Source: Heterocephalus glaber
Taxonomy: Eukaryota > Chordata > Mammalia > Rodentia > Bathyergidae
Assembly: GCF_000247695.1 (NCBI RefSeq)
Contig: NW_004624842.1
Coordinates: 3,762,570-3,826,569, forward strand
Direction: 5' to 3'
DNA length: 64,000 bases
The notes under the pieces were generated by a model. It searched no databases, was not told the DNA's origin, and saw only the letters and a list, made by a program, of their open reading frames with translations. The translations under genes and the position numbers were made by a program. This document shows, one piece after another, positions 1-12,430 of this stretch (position 1 is the stretch's first letter; each line of letters starts with the position of its first letter).

Positions 1-427
1 ACCTGGGATTGAACTCAGTACCTTCCACTTGCAAGGCAGGCAGCAGAAACACTGAGCTAAATCCCTGGCCCTATTTTAACCATTTTGGTAGGGGTGCAGT
101 GAAAAGCCTCTTTTTCTTTTTTTTTTTTCTTCTTTTTTTTTTTCTCTTTTTCTTTTTTCCATTGTTAATTTTCTTCCTCTTCACTGCCCTCCCCTCTCCT
201 CTGCTCCTCTCTTCCAGACAGGGTCTTGCTATGTAACCCAGGTTCTTCTCAGACTTACTCTGTGGTCCAGGGTGGCCTTGAACCTAGAATCCTGCCTCAC
301 CCTCATGCTGGGATTACAGGCATGCACCACCATGCCCAATGAAAAGTCTCTTTTCAATACTTGCTACAAGGGAGGGCCATGTTGGCCCTAGATTGTCAGC
401 AAAGCCCCTACTTCTGCATATTCCTAG
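1..427. repeat. NFS1 intron: SINEs
   Basis: The window opens inside an antisense tRNA-derived SINE (1-72). After a T/C-rich tract (about 110-200) comes an antisense B1-like SINE (about 205-343). The remaining 80 bases lead into the exon acceptor at 427. Confidence 0.75.
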
Positions 428-3400
428 GAACTAGAGGCTGCCATCCAGCCAGACACCAGCCTGGTTTCAGTTATGACTGTGAACAATGAGATTGGAGTGA
501 AACAGCCTATTGCGGAAATAGGTGAGTATTATAGTTTAATTGTTAACTCTTGCTTACCCCTGAGATCCCTCTGAGGAGCAAGAGTAGACTGGAAGGGCCA
601 GGGATTTTGCTCAGTTCTGGCACCTACCTTGCAAGTGCAAGGTCACGAGGTCAATCCTGCTGTCAAAGGAAAAAAAAAAGAGTAGACTGCGAGCTCTAAC
701 AGTATAAAGTACAGTAAGGAAATCAAGGGAATCAGAAGTTTTAAGTACCTTGTTCATGGACATTATAAGTGGCATAACCAGTATTGGAATTCAGGTCTAA
801 TACCTTTTTAATTTTTTAAATTTTTGTTTGTTGGTGGTACCTGGGCATTGAAACCTAGAGCCTCATGCATGCTAGGCAAATGCCCTACCACTGAGCTACA
901 TCCCAGCTCCAAATGATGGTTTGTTTTTTTTTGGTGGTACTGGGGATTGAACTCAGCATATTGCAATTGCAAGTCAGGTGCAGCACCACTGAGCTAAATC
1001 CCCGGCCCCCAAATGATGAGTTTTAACACTCTGCACTCAGCCTACTAGTAAATAGCTGCCAGGATTGAACCCAGGGACTTGTACTTGCTAGGCAAGTGTG
1101 CTACCCCTGAGCTGTGTCCCATGTCCCCCCTTTTCATTTGTTGCCAAAGTAACAATAATTACCAAAAAGAAACCTCAACAACAACAACAACAAAAACCTC
1201 TATCTTTCCCTGTAGAACATCACTTAGAGCTCACCCTATAATCAGTCACGTCCCTCTTTCTCTCTCTCTCTCTTTTTCTGGTAGTAGGAACTGAACCCAG
1301 GGCCTTCACACTGAGCTACATCCCAGCTCTTTTTTTATTTTTAATTTTTATTTTACTTTGCTAAATTGCCTAGGATGGGTTTGAACTTGTGATCCTCCTC
1401 AGCCTCCCAGGTTGCTGGGATCATAGGAATGTACCACCACACCCTGGCCCTTTAATCTCTTTATCCACATTAAAATAAGATCATCAATCTTTTTTTAAAT
1501 CAAAAAGGTTCTAATAGATGATGTGACTTATTGAAAGGCCAGTATTAATGAGGTGGTAAGACAAATCTTATGCATGAGATTATCATGTGGGTTTTGATTT
1601 GGTGCTTTACCCTTGATGTTTAGAGTGAGAGTAGAGCAGGAGTGGGGTAGATGGGGAGAGGAAGAGGGGAAGAGGAGGAGAGCAAAAGGAGGAAAAGGTA
1701 GGGTAGGAATGGGAAGGGATTTACTATAATATTAGCAATAATTTACTATGGGTAGAGACAATTTATAGTGTGTTGTAGGCTGTTTTCTGGTTACTTCCCA
1801 ACACTGTATTGTGATTCTTCCCCTCTATTATTTCCTCAGGGCAGATTTGCAGTTCCAGAAAGGTATATTTCCATACTGATGCAGCCCAAGCTGTTGGAAA
1901 AATCCCACTTGATGTCAATGACATGAAAATTGATCTCATGAGCATCAGTGGCCACAAAATCTATGGTCCTAAAGGTATCAGCTCCCCCTAGATTTCCTCT
2001 TCTTTAAACCTGTCATCAAACCCTTTGACAAATGTTTTTTAAAGTCATTTGAGTTACATACGATTGTTTCTGGAGGAACTTGTACATTGAGAATGCTTTG
2101 CAGAGTGCAAATGTCATGTGTTTATTTATTAGTGTTTTTTAGACAGCATCTCACTCTATTTAGTTCAGGCTGGCCTTGAACTCACTATGTACCTCAAGCT
2201 GGCTTTAAACTCATGCAATCCTCCTGCCTCAGCCTTGGAAGTGCTAGGGTTACAGGTGTGTCTCGCCATGCCCAGCTTGCAAATGTCATTTAGCAGTAGT
2301 CAAAAACACCTTGCTCACTTGTATACCTAGGTGGTTATATGTATACAACAGCTCTTGGAAAGAGACTGTTGACCTCTGTTTTATGAAAATAGCCATAAAA
2401 AGACAAACACAACTGCTCTATCAGAGCGAGGGGATTTTTTTATATTGATGTTCATGCTAGTACACTTTCTGTGTCTACAGTGATTCATCTTGGTGTACAT
2501 CTTGTGGGAGAAGTGTAATAGCTTTTGGAAGGATGAACAGTAGCTTCTTCAAAGGGTTCCCAGAACTTGTAGAGTGTGTTTTTGTGAGATATTCTTTCAA
2601 AAGGCCCAATAGGCACTCTGTCTACCTAAAATTGGCTTTGTTGGCCTTGCCTTTCCTTCTGCTCCCTCCCCTCCCCTCTCCTGCCCTCCTCTTTCCTCCT
2701 CTCTCTTCCCCTTTCCTCCTTTACATCTTTCTTTTTTTTCAGTCCTGGGGATTGAACTCAATGCCCTTAGGTGTGCTAGGCTATTGTTCTACCATATAGC
2801 TACACATCCCATCCTATTGTCTTTTATTATAGCTAAATCTATTTTGATAAAACCAATGAATTCGTATTGATCAGAAACTCCAATCAGCATTTCTATGTGT
2901 ATAAATATCCCTCATTATCCAAACTCCTGCTTTCCAAATTTAGGATCTAAATAGATTTAGATAGTATGATGTTCTTCACTGTACTGACATGATATTTGAG
3001 CACTTGCTCTCTGAATTTTGGAATTGCATAGATTCTGATAGTGTAGGACAATTGAATTTGTTTTTGTTTGTTTGGGGTTTTTTTTTGGTACGGGGGATCG
3101 AACTTGGGTCCTTGTGGTTGCAAGGCAGGGGGCGGAACCACTGAGCTAAATCCCCTGCCCAAATTTCTTTTGAATGGAGAAATTAATTATTTCTTTTTTT
3201 GTGACTTTAAAAAAATTATTTATTTAGTTAGTTATTTATTGAAATGGGGTCTATGTTGCTCAGGCTGGCTTTGGACTTGCCGCCTTAGCCTCTAAAGTAG
3301 CTGGGATCACAGGCAGGTGCTGCTGTGCCCAGCTTGAATTTTTTTTTTTTTGGTTGTATTGGAAATTGGACCCAGGATCTAGAAACTGAGCTATATCTCC

Positions 3401-6400
3401 AGCCTTTCTTGATTTTTTAAATTTTGATTTTGAGACAGGATCTCACTGTATTGCCCAAGCTGGTTTTGAACTTCTCATGCTCTCACTTTAGCCTCCTGAG
3501 TAGCTCGGATTATAGGCATGCAGTGCTGTGCTAGCTTGAATTTCTTTTCTTTTTTTTTTTTTTAGGTACCGGGGATCGAACTTGGGACCTTTTACTTGGG
3601 AGGCAGGAGGTAGAACCATTGAGCTAAATCCCCAGCCCTTGAATTTCTTAATAAGTACAGTATGTACTTAAATTATTGAAAACTGGTATCCTTCATAATA
3701 AATTTGGGAACTACTGCCTTCATTTTTATAGTGCCTCTATTTTCTTTTCTTTTTTTTGGTACCGGGGATCAAACTCAGGACCTTGCACTTATAAGGCAGG
3801 CATGGTGCCAGTGAGCTAAATCCTCGGCCCTGTACCTCTGTTTTCGTTTGGTGTGGTTTTTTTGGTACAGAGGATCGAACTCAGTCCTTGAGCTTTCGAG
3901 GCAGGCAGCCCTTTTTTTTTCTTTTTTTTTTTTTTTGGTACCGGGGATGGAACTCTGGTCTTCGAACTGTTGAGGCAGACGCCGGAACCACTGAGCTAAA
4001 TCCCCGGCCCTGTACCTCTATTTTCTTTCTTCTTTCTTTTTTAATTTTTTGATCTTGTTTTTTGAGACAGGGTCTCTCTGTATTTCAGCCTGTCCTTGAA
4101 GTCACTATGTAGCCCAAGCTGGCCTTAAATTCTCTGAACCTTTTGCCTCAGCCTCCCAACCCCTGAGATTACACACTACTTCCACTTTCTTTTTTTTTTT
4201 ACTACCTCCATTTTCTGCCAAAATAGTTTTTCTTGGGCCAGGGATTTAGCTCAGTGGTTCCACCACCTGTCTCACAAGCGCAAGGTCCTGAGTTTGATCC
4301 CAGGTACCCAAAAAAACCCCCAAAAAACCAAAATAGTTTTTCTGTGTAGAGATGAATTTCATTAAGTGCTCACTTTATTCAAAAACCCTTGACTATTTAA
4401 TGAATATCTTTGCATACTCAGGCTCTTTTGGTACCGGGGATTGAACTCAGGACCTTGCACTTCCGAAGCAGGTGGCAGCACCACTGAGCTAAATACCTGG
4501 TCCTCATGCTTATATTTTCATACACATTTATAAATGGGTTTGCTGTGTCCACAGCTTATACACATTTTTAAGTTTTAATAGACCTTGGGACATTGTGCTA
4601 ATTCTTAGTACCATTCTCATCCCCTACCCCATTATTTTCCCTTAATTTTTTTTTAACTTAGGATAGGTAATATATTCACATGTTTCAGAATTTAAAAAAG
4701 CACACAGTGGAGAGTCCACCTCCTACTCCTGTCTCCACCCTCCTTGGGAGATGGTGTCTTGGCTCCGTCATTTCTTTCCTCTCTCCTTTCCTCTCTTCTT
4801 CCCTTGCTCCCTCCCTTGGACAAGTCTAACTATGTTGCCAAGCCTGGTTTCAAATTCTTAGGCTTAAGCAATCCTGTTTCAACTTCCCAAGTGCTGGGGC
4901 TATACAGTAGCCGTGCACTACTATGCCTGTATTCCTAGCTTGAGTACTTTTTAAAAATTATTTTGTGTGGGCCGGGGATTTAGCTCAGTGGTTCTGCCAC
5001 CTGCCTTGCAAGCGCAAGGTCCCGAGTTTGATTCCTGTACAAAAAAAAAAATTATTTTGTGCATTTTCAAGTACGTAGTACCTATATATTTCCTCTCCAT
5101 CCCCCTTTTTAGCTAAATGATAGCATATCATAGTCATTTTGATTTTGCTTTTTCACCTAACAATACCTCCTTTCATTTATTTATTTATTTATTTATTTTT
5201 TATTTTTTTGGTACTGGGGATCGAACTCAGGTCCTTGCGCTTGTGGGGCAGGCAGGCGACGGCACCACTGAGCTAAATCCTCACCCCTCATTTATTTATT
5301 TTTAACAGCACAAACAGAATTTGGAGGGATTTCACCCGTTTTTCTTTTTATTAGTACATGTTTGCAGTACATAATAATTATATTCATCATTGAGAGTTGG
5401 TACATGTACATAATACATCTTTTTATTTTTTATTTTTTCAGACAGTATCTCAGTGTATAGTTCAGGCTGGTCTTGAACTCATTGTGTAGCCAAGGCTGGC
5501 CTTGAACTTGGTTCTTTTTTTTTTTTGGTACTGGGGATCAAATTCAGGACCTTGCATTTGTGAAGCAGGCATGGTGCCACTGAGCTAAATCCTCAGCCCT
5601 GGCCTTGAACTTGTGGCAATCCTCCTGCCTCAGCCTACCAAGTGCTGGGATTGCAAGTGTGCGCCACCATTGCCTGGCATACATAATATATTTAATTCTC
5701 CAGTTTTACATAATACATCTTTTTTTTTTCAGACAGGGTCTTGCTATGTAGTCCAGGTTGGTGTTGAACTCCCTGTGTAGCCCAAGCTGGTCTCGAACTC
5801 TTGGCAAATCTCCCACCTCAGCCTCCCCAGTGCTGGGATAACAGGCGTGTGCTACGTAATATACCTTCATTCTCCCTCTCTTCACCAGTTTTTTTTAACA
5901 ATGTATATTAGAAGTTTTACAGTGTCAGTACAGAAAGATCTTCCTCATTCATTTATACACCTGCTTCTGTTTTATTGAATGGACATATCATAATTTATTT
6001 GGCATTCCTCTGGTGGCTCTCTGAAGTATTTCTAATCTTTCTGCTCTTATGAATAATGTTGCAATTTATGATATCTTTTCATTCATTCTTAGCTACTTTA
6101 AATCATTTTGGCAATTACTCCCTCTGCTAGTAACCTTTCTGATGTTAAATAGTTTTGTTAAATATTATGCTTTTACTGGGATTTTTTTCTTTTAATTTTT
6201 TTCAGAAAAAAATCCTAAGTTTATAGAAAAGTTGAAATAATATTTTGATCCCTTTGAAAAGTGATATTTTGTTTCATCTGTGTTTCTCTGTTTCTCTTCT
6301 TTTTTCTAACAAAATTCACTCTCCAGGGGTTGGTGCCATCTATATCCGTCGCCGGCCCCGAGTGCGTGTGGAGCCCCTGCAGAGTGGAGGGGGGCAGGAG

Positions 6401-9400
6401 CGGGGTATGCGGTCTGGGACAGTGCCCACACCCTTGGTGGTGGGGCTGGGGGCTGCGTGTGAGGTGGCACAGCAAGAGATGGAGGTATGGGGAGAGCAAG
6501 TTTCCTCCCACTACTTCTTCCCCTGTGCTCGGTCTTTTATTAGGTGGTATCCCAAGATGGCTAAGTCAGACCTCTGCTGGAAGAAATTTAAGAAAACCCT
6601 GCCCTGTCCAGATGCTTCTGTCCCCTTGTTCTGAGGGAGGTGTTACCGGCTCTAAAACCCAGGCACTGTTAGTAGTAATCAGCTGATTTGTTTCTGGGTT
6701 GTTGAAATCCTGTGTTCAGTTACTGAGCGTCTTTCACACAGTAGGCACTGTATTCAGTACAGTGGTCTTCATGAGTAACAGGACAATAGTTGAGTTTGAT
6801 GCACAGTCATTTCCGGTTAGAGAAGAAAGACTCCTAGAACTATGGGTTTTCTCAGATGGTAGTCACTGTGCTTAGTCCTCCCTTGCCTATTCCTTAGTAT
6901 GACCACAAGCGGATCTCAAAGTTAGCAGATCAGCTAATACAGAAGATAATGAAGAGCCTTCCAAATGTGGTGATGAATGGGGACCCTGAACAGCACTATC
7001 CTGGTATGGACTTGCCTTCTCCTTCCCCATTCTGGAAGAGGCTATGATTCTGAAACCCCTCTCATAGTGTTGCCTTTTCTGTTCTAGGCTGTATCAACCT
7101 CTCCTTTGCATATGTGGAAGGGGAGAGCCTGCTGATGGCACTTAAGGATGTTGCTTTGTCCTCAGGGAGGTGAGTTGACTACATAACTGGCAAGGCCTTT
7201 AAGCCTGGCTTCTAAGTTCCATACAGGTTGGTTACTAAACTTCCTGGTATGGAGAACATAAGCACAAGAGTTCTTGATTCACAATAAAGATCCTCTTTTT
7301 TATCTGATTAGGCATAGGCTGAAATTTACTACCCTAGCAGGGCTTCCTGGGGGAGAATTTCATTCCTTTTGCGGTCCAGGGGTTGTATGTATCTGTTCCA
7401 GGGTTACACTAGCAGTTCTGTTGTAGGCCTCCAGAACTGAAGATGCTCCAAAGGCCAACAATGGTTTAGCTCTAAGCTGGTACAGATAGTATCTTCTGTT
7501 CTGGGGGAGTGAGCACAAGGTTCTTGGCTGCTGCTTTGTGTCAGATCCAGCCGTGGGCTATTATGCTCTGCCATGCCTTGGCAGAGGAGCTAGGTTCAAG
7601 TCTCAGGATGTGCAGGGCAGCATTGGGCCCTTTAGTCTGCTAGATCTGTTTTTCCTGTGGTATGGCTCTGTGACCTTGAGGGGAGGGAGCAAGAACTGGG
7701 AATTTGTGGCTCAAGCAGATGTTGATGCCGAACTGAACAAAGCTGTGTCTTTCTCCTCAGTGCTTGCACCTCTGCATCCCTGGAGCCCTCTTACGTCCTT
7801 AGAGCAATTGGCACTGATGAGGATTTAGCACACTCTTCTATCAGGTTAGTGAGTTGAGCAGCAACATTTATAAAAGACTGTGTGTGTGTGTGTGTTATTC
7901 TGGATTGAATTTAGGGCTTCATGTATGCTAGCCAAGTACACTGGCACTGAGCTATATTCTCAAGCTAAAAGGCATTCTCCTTATTGTTCATATCCTATCA
8001 ATCTAGTTTTCTCTGTCCTTTGTTTTTTTGCTGCTGGGGATTGAATCTAAGTGTGTAGTTTATTACCAAAGTATATCTCTAGGCTTTCCTTATTTATCTC
8101 TCATTTGTAGAGCAGAGGTTCTCAGACTTCATTGAGCATCATCTGGGAAGTTTATAAAAAAATCTGAATTTCATACACAGATATTCTCCTTTACTGTGTC
8201 AGGAGGGAGGAGTTTGAACTTTCTTTCTTAGATGATTCTGATTTGTTGATTCACAGACCTTGTTCTGAGAAACTCTGGCCTAGAAGGGAAGATCCATGTT
8301 CTTCTCTCTTTGTCTTTATATAGTAGATCTTCAGTGAATATTGGCCAAATAAATTTACCCCAGTACCTCTGATGGAGAGCTCTTCTCCTTTGCCCTCTTC
8401 AGGTTTGGCATAGGCCGCTTCACTACTGAGGAAGAAGTAGACTATACTGTGGAGAAATGTGTTCAGCATGTGAAACGTCTTCGAGAAATGAGGTATGCAC
8501 TGTTGGAAGAAACTATAATCCTGGCCCTTCTCTTCTCATTGGGTTGTGTGTTCACACTACCAGAAACCAAAGTTTGAGAGGACTTAGGTTTTAAGATTCA
8601 GAGATTCTAAATCCTAAAGGGAAGAATGGCAAAAAGGCGAATATTCTTAGTCACTTTTTTTTTCAGAATATGAAAAGTATTTTAAAACCTAAAGAAGGAT
8701 ATCAATGTAAGTAGTATTTTTCTCTTTTTTTGGTGGTACTAGAAATTAAACCCAGGGTCTTGTGCATGTAGTTAAGCTTTACCACTGAGCTACCACACCT
8801 TTTATTTTTTACTTTGAGACAGGGTCTCACTAAATTCTTTAGGTTAGATTTTAACTTGTGATCTTCCTGCCTAGACCTTCCAAATAGCTGGGAATTCAGG
8901 TGTGTGCTACTGAACTCAGCAAGATAGAGATTTTTTTTTTTTTTTTTTTGGTACGGGGTATTGAACTCAGGACCTTGCACTTTCGAGGCAGGTGCAGTGC
9001 CACTGAGCTAAATCCTCGGCCCCAAGATAGGGATTCTTTTTTTGGTACTGGGGACTGAACTGGGGTCCTTGTGCTTGTGCAGCAGGTGGTGAAACCACTG
9101 AGCTAAATCCCCAGACAAGATAGGATTCTTAATTAGAGTTCTGTGGCTAGCATCTTTAGAGATACATGATAGACCTGAAATTGTATGCTAAATATTACAT
9201 GATTGTGCAGTCTCTGTTGAAAATCCATAGTTCCCATAAGATTTCTTTATTTTTTTAGGTGGCTTTTTTTGTTTGTTTGAGACAAGGTCACGCGCTAGGT
9301 AGCCCAGGCTGGCCTCAAACTCTAGGTGATCCTCCTGCCTCAGACTCCTGAGTGCTGGCATTATACACTTGTGCCACCACGCCTTGCTATTTTTTGGGGG

Positions 9401-11445
9401 GGGGTTTTTAGATTGCAGTGCTGGGGACTGAACCTAGGACCTCATGTATAATAGGCAAGTGCTCTACCACTGAGCGCCTAAGTTTTCTATTTTTTTAGTT
9501 TTTGTTTGTTTGTTTTTGTTTTTTGGACTGGGCATGGAATCTGGGTTCTTGCGCTTGTAGGGCTGGCGGTGGAACCACTGAGCTAAATCCCTGGCCCCTA
9601 TATTTTTGGTTTTTGAAGAGGTCTTACCATGTAGCTCAGACTGGCCTTGAACTCATTGTGTAGCCCAGGCCGGCCTCAAATTTGAAGCAATTCTCCTGCT
9701 TTAGTTTCCTGAACACTAGGATTATTAGGCATGTGCCACCACACCCAGCTTTCCATGAGATTCTTAAAAGATTAGGAGCTACTACTCAGTGGTGTTTATA
9801 AAGTCAAGAGGTTCCTAGCAGGGTGTGGTCTTTCATGCCTGTAATCTCAGCTCTGAAAGGCTGATGCAGGAGGATCTCAAATTGGAACTCAGTCTAGGTA
9901 AGTAGAGACTTAGCAAGACCCTGTCTCAAAACAAAAATAAAAAAGGCTGTAGACATAGCTTGTTACAGATGCTCTGGGTATAATCCCCAGTACTGGAAAA
10001 AAAAAGCCAAGAGATTCTTTACTATTCAGTTGCCACCAGGACTTCCCCAAATAACCATAGATCTCGGCTTCGTACTGGGTACACTGAGGCCTCTGGATTT
10101 TTTTCAAAGCTTAGCTCTGTCCATCCGGGGATTTAGCTCAGTGGTTCCGGCGCCTGCTGCAAAAGCGCAAGGTCCTGAGTTCAATCCCCAGTACCAAAAA
10201 CAAAAAACAAACAAACAAAGCTTGGCTCTGTCTTTGGTCCACTTGACTTTCAAGATTTCCTTGGTCTACTTGGTAGAGAGGGGAAGTTTAGGTATGCATC
10301 TTGTTTCCCTTTGTGAGCTCTCCCCAGCCTTTCTGTATTCTGGATTTTCCTTGCTAGGCTGTAGCTGTATTAACCATTTACAGCTTGCTTAGGGTCCAGA
10401 TTCTTCCCTTGGCTTTGCTTTCTGGTACAGTCAAAAGGCATTTCTTTTTTTTTTCATTAAGTTTATTGGTACATTTTAGGTATACAATACAGTTACATTC
10501 ATCACTGGGATCTTGTACCTTTACATGATGTATTTTGGTTCTTATTTTTTCCCCATTCCCCTGCCCTCCCTTCAACCCCTCCCCCCCCCATCTATAGAAA
10601 CTTTGTTTCCATTTTTTCCTTTTCTCATATTTTTTCCTTTCTCTTCTTTCTGTGCCCCTACTCCTACTTCCCCTTCCCCTTTAGACTTTTTCTTCGTATT
10701 TCACATTATCAATTATACATTCAAAAGGCATTTCTACCGACAGTGCTTTCTTATTCTTCCTGTGTGGCTTCAGTATCTGTATTCTATTCCTTCTGATTCT
10801 TTACAAACAGAATTCAGCTTGGTCCCATTAGCTTTCAATCAGAGCCTCATTTTGTGATCCAAATAGGGACAGGAATGGGATAGCTAACTGTATAGGGTCA
10901 AGGAAAATCTCATATATAGAAAAATTTCTGTTGCTGGGCTGGTTATGGTGGGACATGCCTGTAATCCCAGGTATGCAGGAGGCCAAGCCAGGATGATCAC
11001 AAGTTCAAGGTCAGCCTGGGCAAAATAGCAAGACCTGATCTCAAAATTACAACAACAACAAAAAAAAAAGAAAAGAAAAGAAAAAAAGAGAGTATGACCA
11101 TTCCTAAAATCCATTGACTCAGGGTCCCATTGCAACTGAGCCTAGGGTACCTAGTTAATTCTGTTTATTGACAGCTGGGGAGAGGCTAGAATTGACTAGG
11201 ATTTAAAGGCTAGGATTTAAAGGTAGCTGCAATTTATTAATCACCTCTGTTGGGATCCACTAGGGCAAAAGATAGAGACAGGACAGAAGGAGGTGAATCA
11301 ATCATTGCTTAGGGCCTTGGAGCTAGCGTAGGCTGCCTCCCAGCCAAGCCTCACTCATTGTATGCCTCTTCTCTTTGGCAGTCCTCTCTGGGAGATGGTG
11401 CAGGATGGCATTGACCTCAAGAGCATCAAGTGGACTCAACACTAG
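428..11445 (+). CDS. NFS1: NFS1 cysteine desulfurase, mitochondrial (3' part, 8 coding exons)
   Basis: Pyridoxal-phosphate enzyme that takes sulfur from cysteine to start iron-sulfur cluster assembly; in mammals it works in mitochondria with ISD11, ACP and ISCU. Coding exons are 428-521, 1840-1974, 6327-6484, 6898-7003, 7088-7169, 7761-7844, 8403-8492 and 11382-11445, all with AG/GT borders and matching phases. Together they give 270 residues, equal to about residues 188-457 of the 457-residue human protein as I remember it; the 5' exons lie upstream of the window. The PLP lysine motif ISGHKIYG is in the second exon (Lys codon 1956-1958) and the catalytic-loop cysteine SSGSACTS spans exons five and six (Cys codon 7765-7767). 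The protein ends IKWTQH, then TAG at 11443. No lesion is seen and near-identity to human indicates strong constraint. Confidence 0.97.
522..1839. repeat. NFS1 intron: mixed SINE cluster and purine tract
   Basis: Holds a sense tRNA-derived SINE (about 595-681), an antisense ID element (about 830-908), an antisense tRNA-derived SINE (about 932-1012), an ID fragment (about 1063-1120), another ID fragment (about 1280-1330) and an antisense B1-like SINE (about 1350-1447). A purine-rich run (1624-1712) follows. 1713-1830 is unique. Confidence 0.7.
1840..1974 (+). CDS. NFS1: NFS1 exon with the PLP-binding lysine
   Basis: Preceded by a TTTCCTCAG acceptor and followed by GTATCA. It encodes the stretch from [11 protein letters not shown] to GHKIYGPK. 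His-Thr-Asp-Ala-Ala-Gln and Ser-x-x-Gly-His-Lys are the hallmark PLP-pocket motifs of class V aminotransferase-fold desulfurases; the lysine of GHK forms the internal aldimine. Confidence 0.95.
1975..6326. repeat. NFS1 intron: dense SINE field on an old antisense L1
   Basis: Antisense tRNA-derived SINEs lie near 2737, 3073, 3563, 3757, 3858, 3935, 4427, 5206 and 5518; sense copies near 4235 and 4969. Antisense B1-like copies lie near 2127, 3225, 3425, 4055, 4745, 5440 and 5728. A (TTTA)n run is at 5176-5206. Stretches at about 4655-4735, 5055-5165 and 5880-6120 read as one broken antisense L1 3' region (the TTATTGAATGGACAT and AATAATGTTGCAATTTATG phrases are typical), cut by the SINEs. Confidence 0.7.
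5498..5613 (-). mobile_element. tRNA-derived SINE inserted in a B1-like SINE, with target duplication
   Basis: The 13-bp GGCCTTGAACTTG occurs at 5498-5510 and again at 5601-5613, bracketing an antisense tRNA-derived SINE (5511-5599). The host is an antisense B1-like element whose two halves resume on either side, so the insertion order is direct to read. Confidence 0.85.
6485..7760. other. Short NFS1 introns, mostly unique
   Basis: Introns 6485-6897, 7004-7087 and 7170-7760 carry no SINE I can recognise. A weak MIR-like phrase sits near 6709-6770. Nothing else stands out. Confidence 0.5.
7761..7844 (+). CDS. NFS1: NFS1 exon with the persulfide-forming cysteine
   Basis: Acceptor TTCTCCTCAG, donor GTTAGT. 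It completes the serine codon split from the previous exon and reads [18 protein letters not shown]. The cysteine at 7765-7767 aligns with human Cys381, which carries the persulfide sulfur. The preceding SSG is conserved. Confidence 0.95.
7845..8402. repeat. NFS1 intron with old ID fragments
   Basis: A short GT run (7881-7895) is followed by a diverged antisense ID element (about 7897-7968) and a second ID fragment (about 8030-8085). The rest is unique. Confidence 0.55.
8493..11381. repeat. NFS1 last intron: SINEs and an L1 3'-end fragment
   Basis: Antisense SINEs near 8733 (ID), 8812 (B1-like), 8945, 9045, 9260 (B1-like), 9415 (ID), 9525 and 9610 (B1-like); sense B1-like near 9810; sense tRNA-derived near 10124; sense B1-like near 10934-11090. 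About 10,455-10,720 is a T/C-rich unit starting TTTATTGGTACATTTTAG that recurs near 5338, 50230, 50650, 51280 and 58340; it looks like an antisense L1 3' UTR. Confidence 0.65.
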
Positions 11446-12430
11446 AAGAATATGCCCCTTACTCTGTGCTAGCCTGGCTCTTCCTGCCTCACTGACCCAC
11501 GCACGTCTGGTATTTTTTTATCCAGGAGGTGCTCTTTAGTCAAACTGAAATTGTTGTATCCCAGTTGACTTTAGCACAGCCCACTTACAAGTCTAAAACA
11601 CAAGGAAAATATCTTTCCCCAGCCTCAGCAACTTTGCTGGGGCATAGTCCCAGTTTCTGTTCAAGAGTTCTTTTCTGGTCTTACAGTGTGTAGACATTTC
11701 CATCTTGAAGCAGTAGAGACATTTGCTGTAATATTGCTGCTGGACATATCTGTTACCTTTGTGGGTCACATAGAACTAGATGAAGGCTTTTTGTCCATGG
11801 ACTGATGTTCTGTGTGGACATTTGAATTCCTTTCTGCTGCTCAGCTGGACTGGCTCCTTCTACAACAAGAATAATCAATTCCTTTAATTTGTGTGTGTTG
11901 TGTGTGTCCAAAGGACTTTTTTTTTGTACTGGGGATCGAACTCGGGACCTTGTGCTTTCAAGGCAGGTGGCAGAACCTCTGAGCTAAATCCCCAACCCAT
12001 CAAAGGACATCTTTTTATATTGTCTGTAGACCAAACAGCAAGTATCTTAGAAAGCTTATTTCCTTTCTGTTCTCATATTCCTTCTTTTCTTTTTTTTTCT
12101 TTTTTTGGTCCTGGGGATCAAACATGGGACCTTGCGCTTTCGAGGCAGGCGGCGGCACCACTGAGCTAAATCCCTGACCTTACCTTCTTTTCTTTTAATG
12201 GAGCTAGAAATATCTATATGTTTACATATATTCTAATAATTTATGTTTCTTTCTTTAATATTTGGTAATTTTTCCAGGCTTGGTGGCTCACACCTGTAAT
12301 CCCAGCAGGATTACATGGCAGGGAGGATGGCCATGAGTTCAAGGCCAGCCTGGGCTACAAAGGGAGACCTTGTCTCAGAACACACTCACAAAAAAATTTT
12401 TAATTTGAAGATTGGAGAAATAAACTGATC
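11446..12430 (+). other. NFS1: NFS1 3' UTR with embedded SINEs
   Basis: Runs from the TAG to the first canonical AATAAA, at 12419-12424. About 470 bp of unique sequence follow the stop. Two antisense tRNA-derived SINEs (about 11,920-11,997 and 12,105-12,180) and one sense B1-like SINE (about 12,274-12,400) make up much of the rest. The exact cleavage site cannot be read from sequence alone. Confidence 0.6.
12419..12424 (+). terminator. NFS1: Likely NFS1 poly(A) signal AATAAA
   Basis: First AATAAA downstream of the NFS1 stop codon, followed within 15 bases by a T-rich stretch (ATCTTCTGTTTACTC). Confidence 0.5.

Noticed and set aside
1079..1294. Other short ORFs across introns (60-100 codons)
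   Set aside because: No family resemblance, no splice context, and most overlap SINEs, simple repeats or T-rich tracts.
3068..3295. Many small ORFs translating to [26 protein letters not shown] or DLAQWFRCLP-like peptides
   Set aside because: These are translations of the tRNA-derived SINE in either orientation, not genes.
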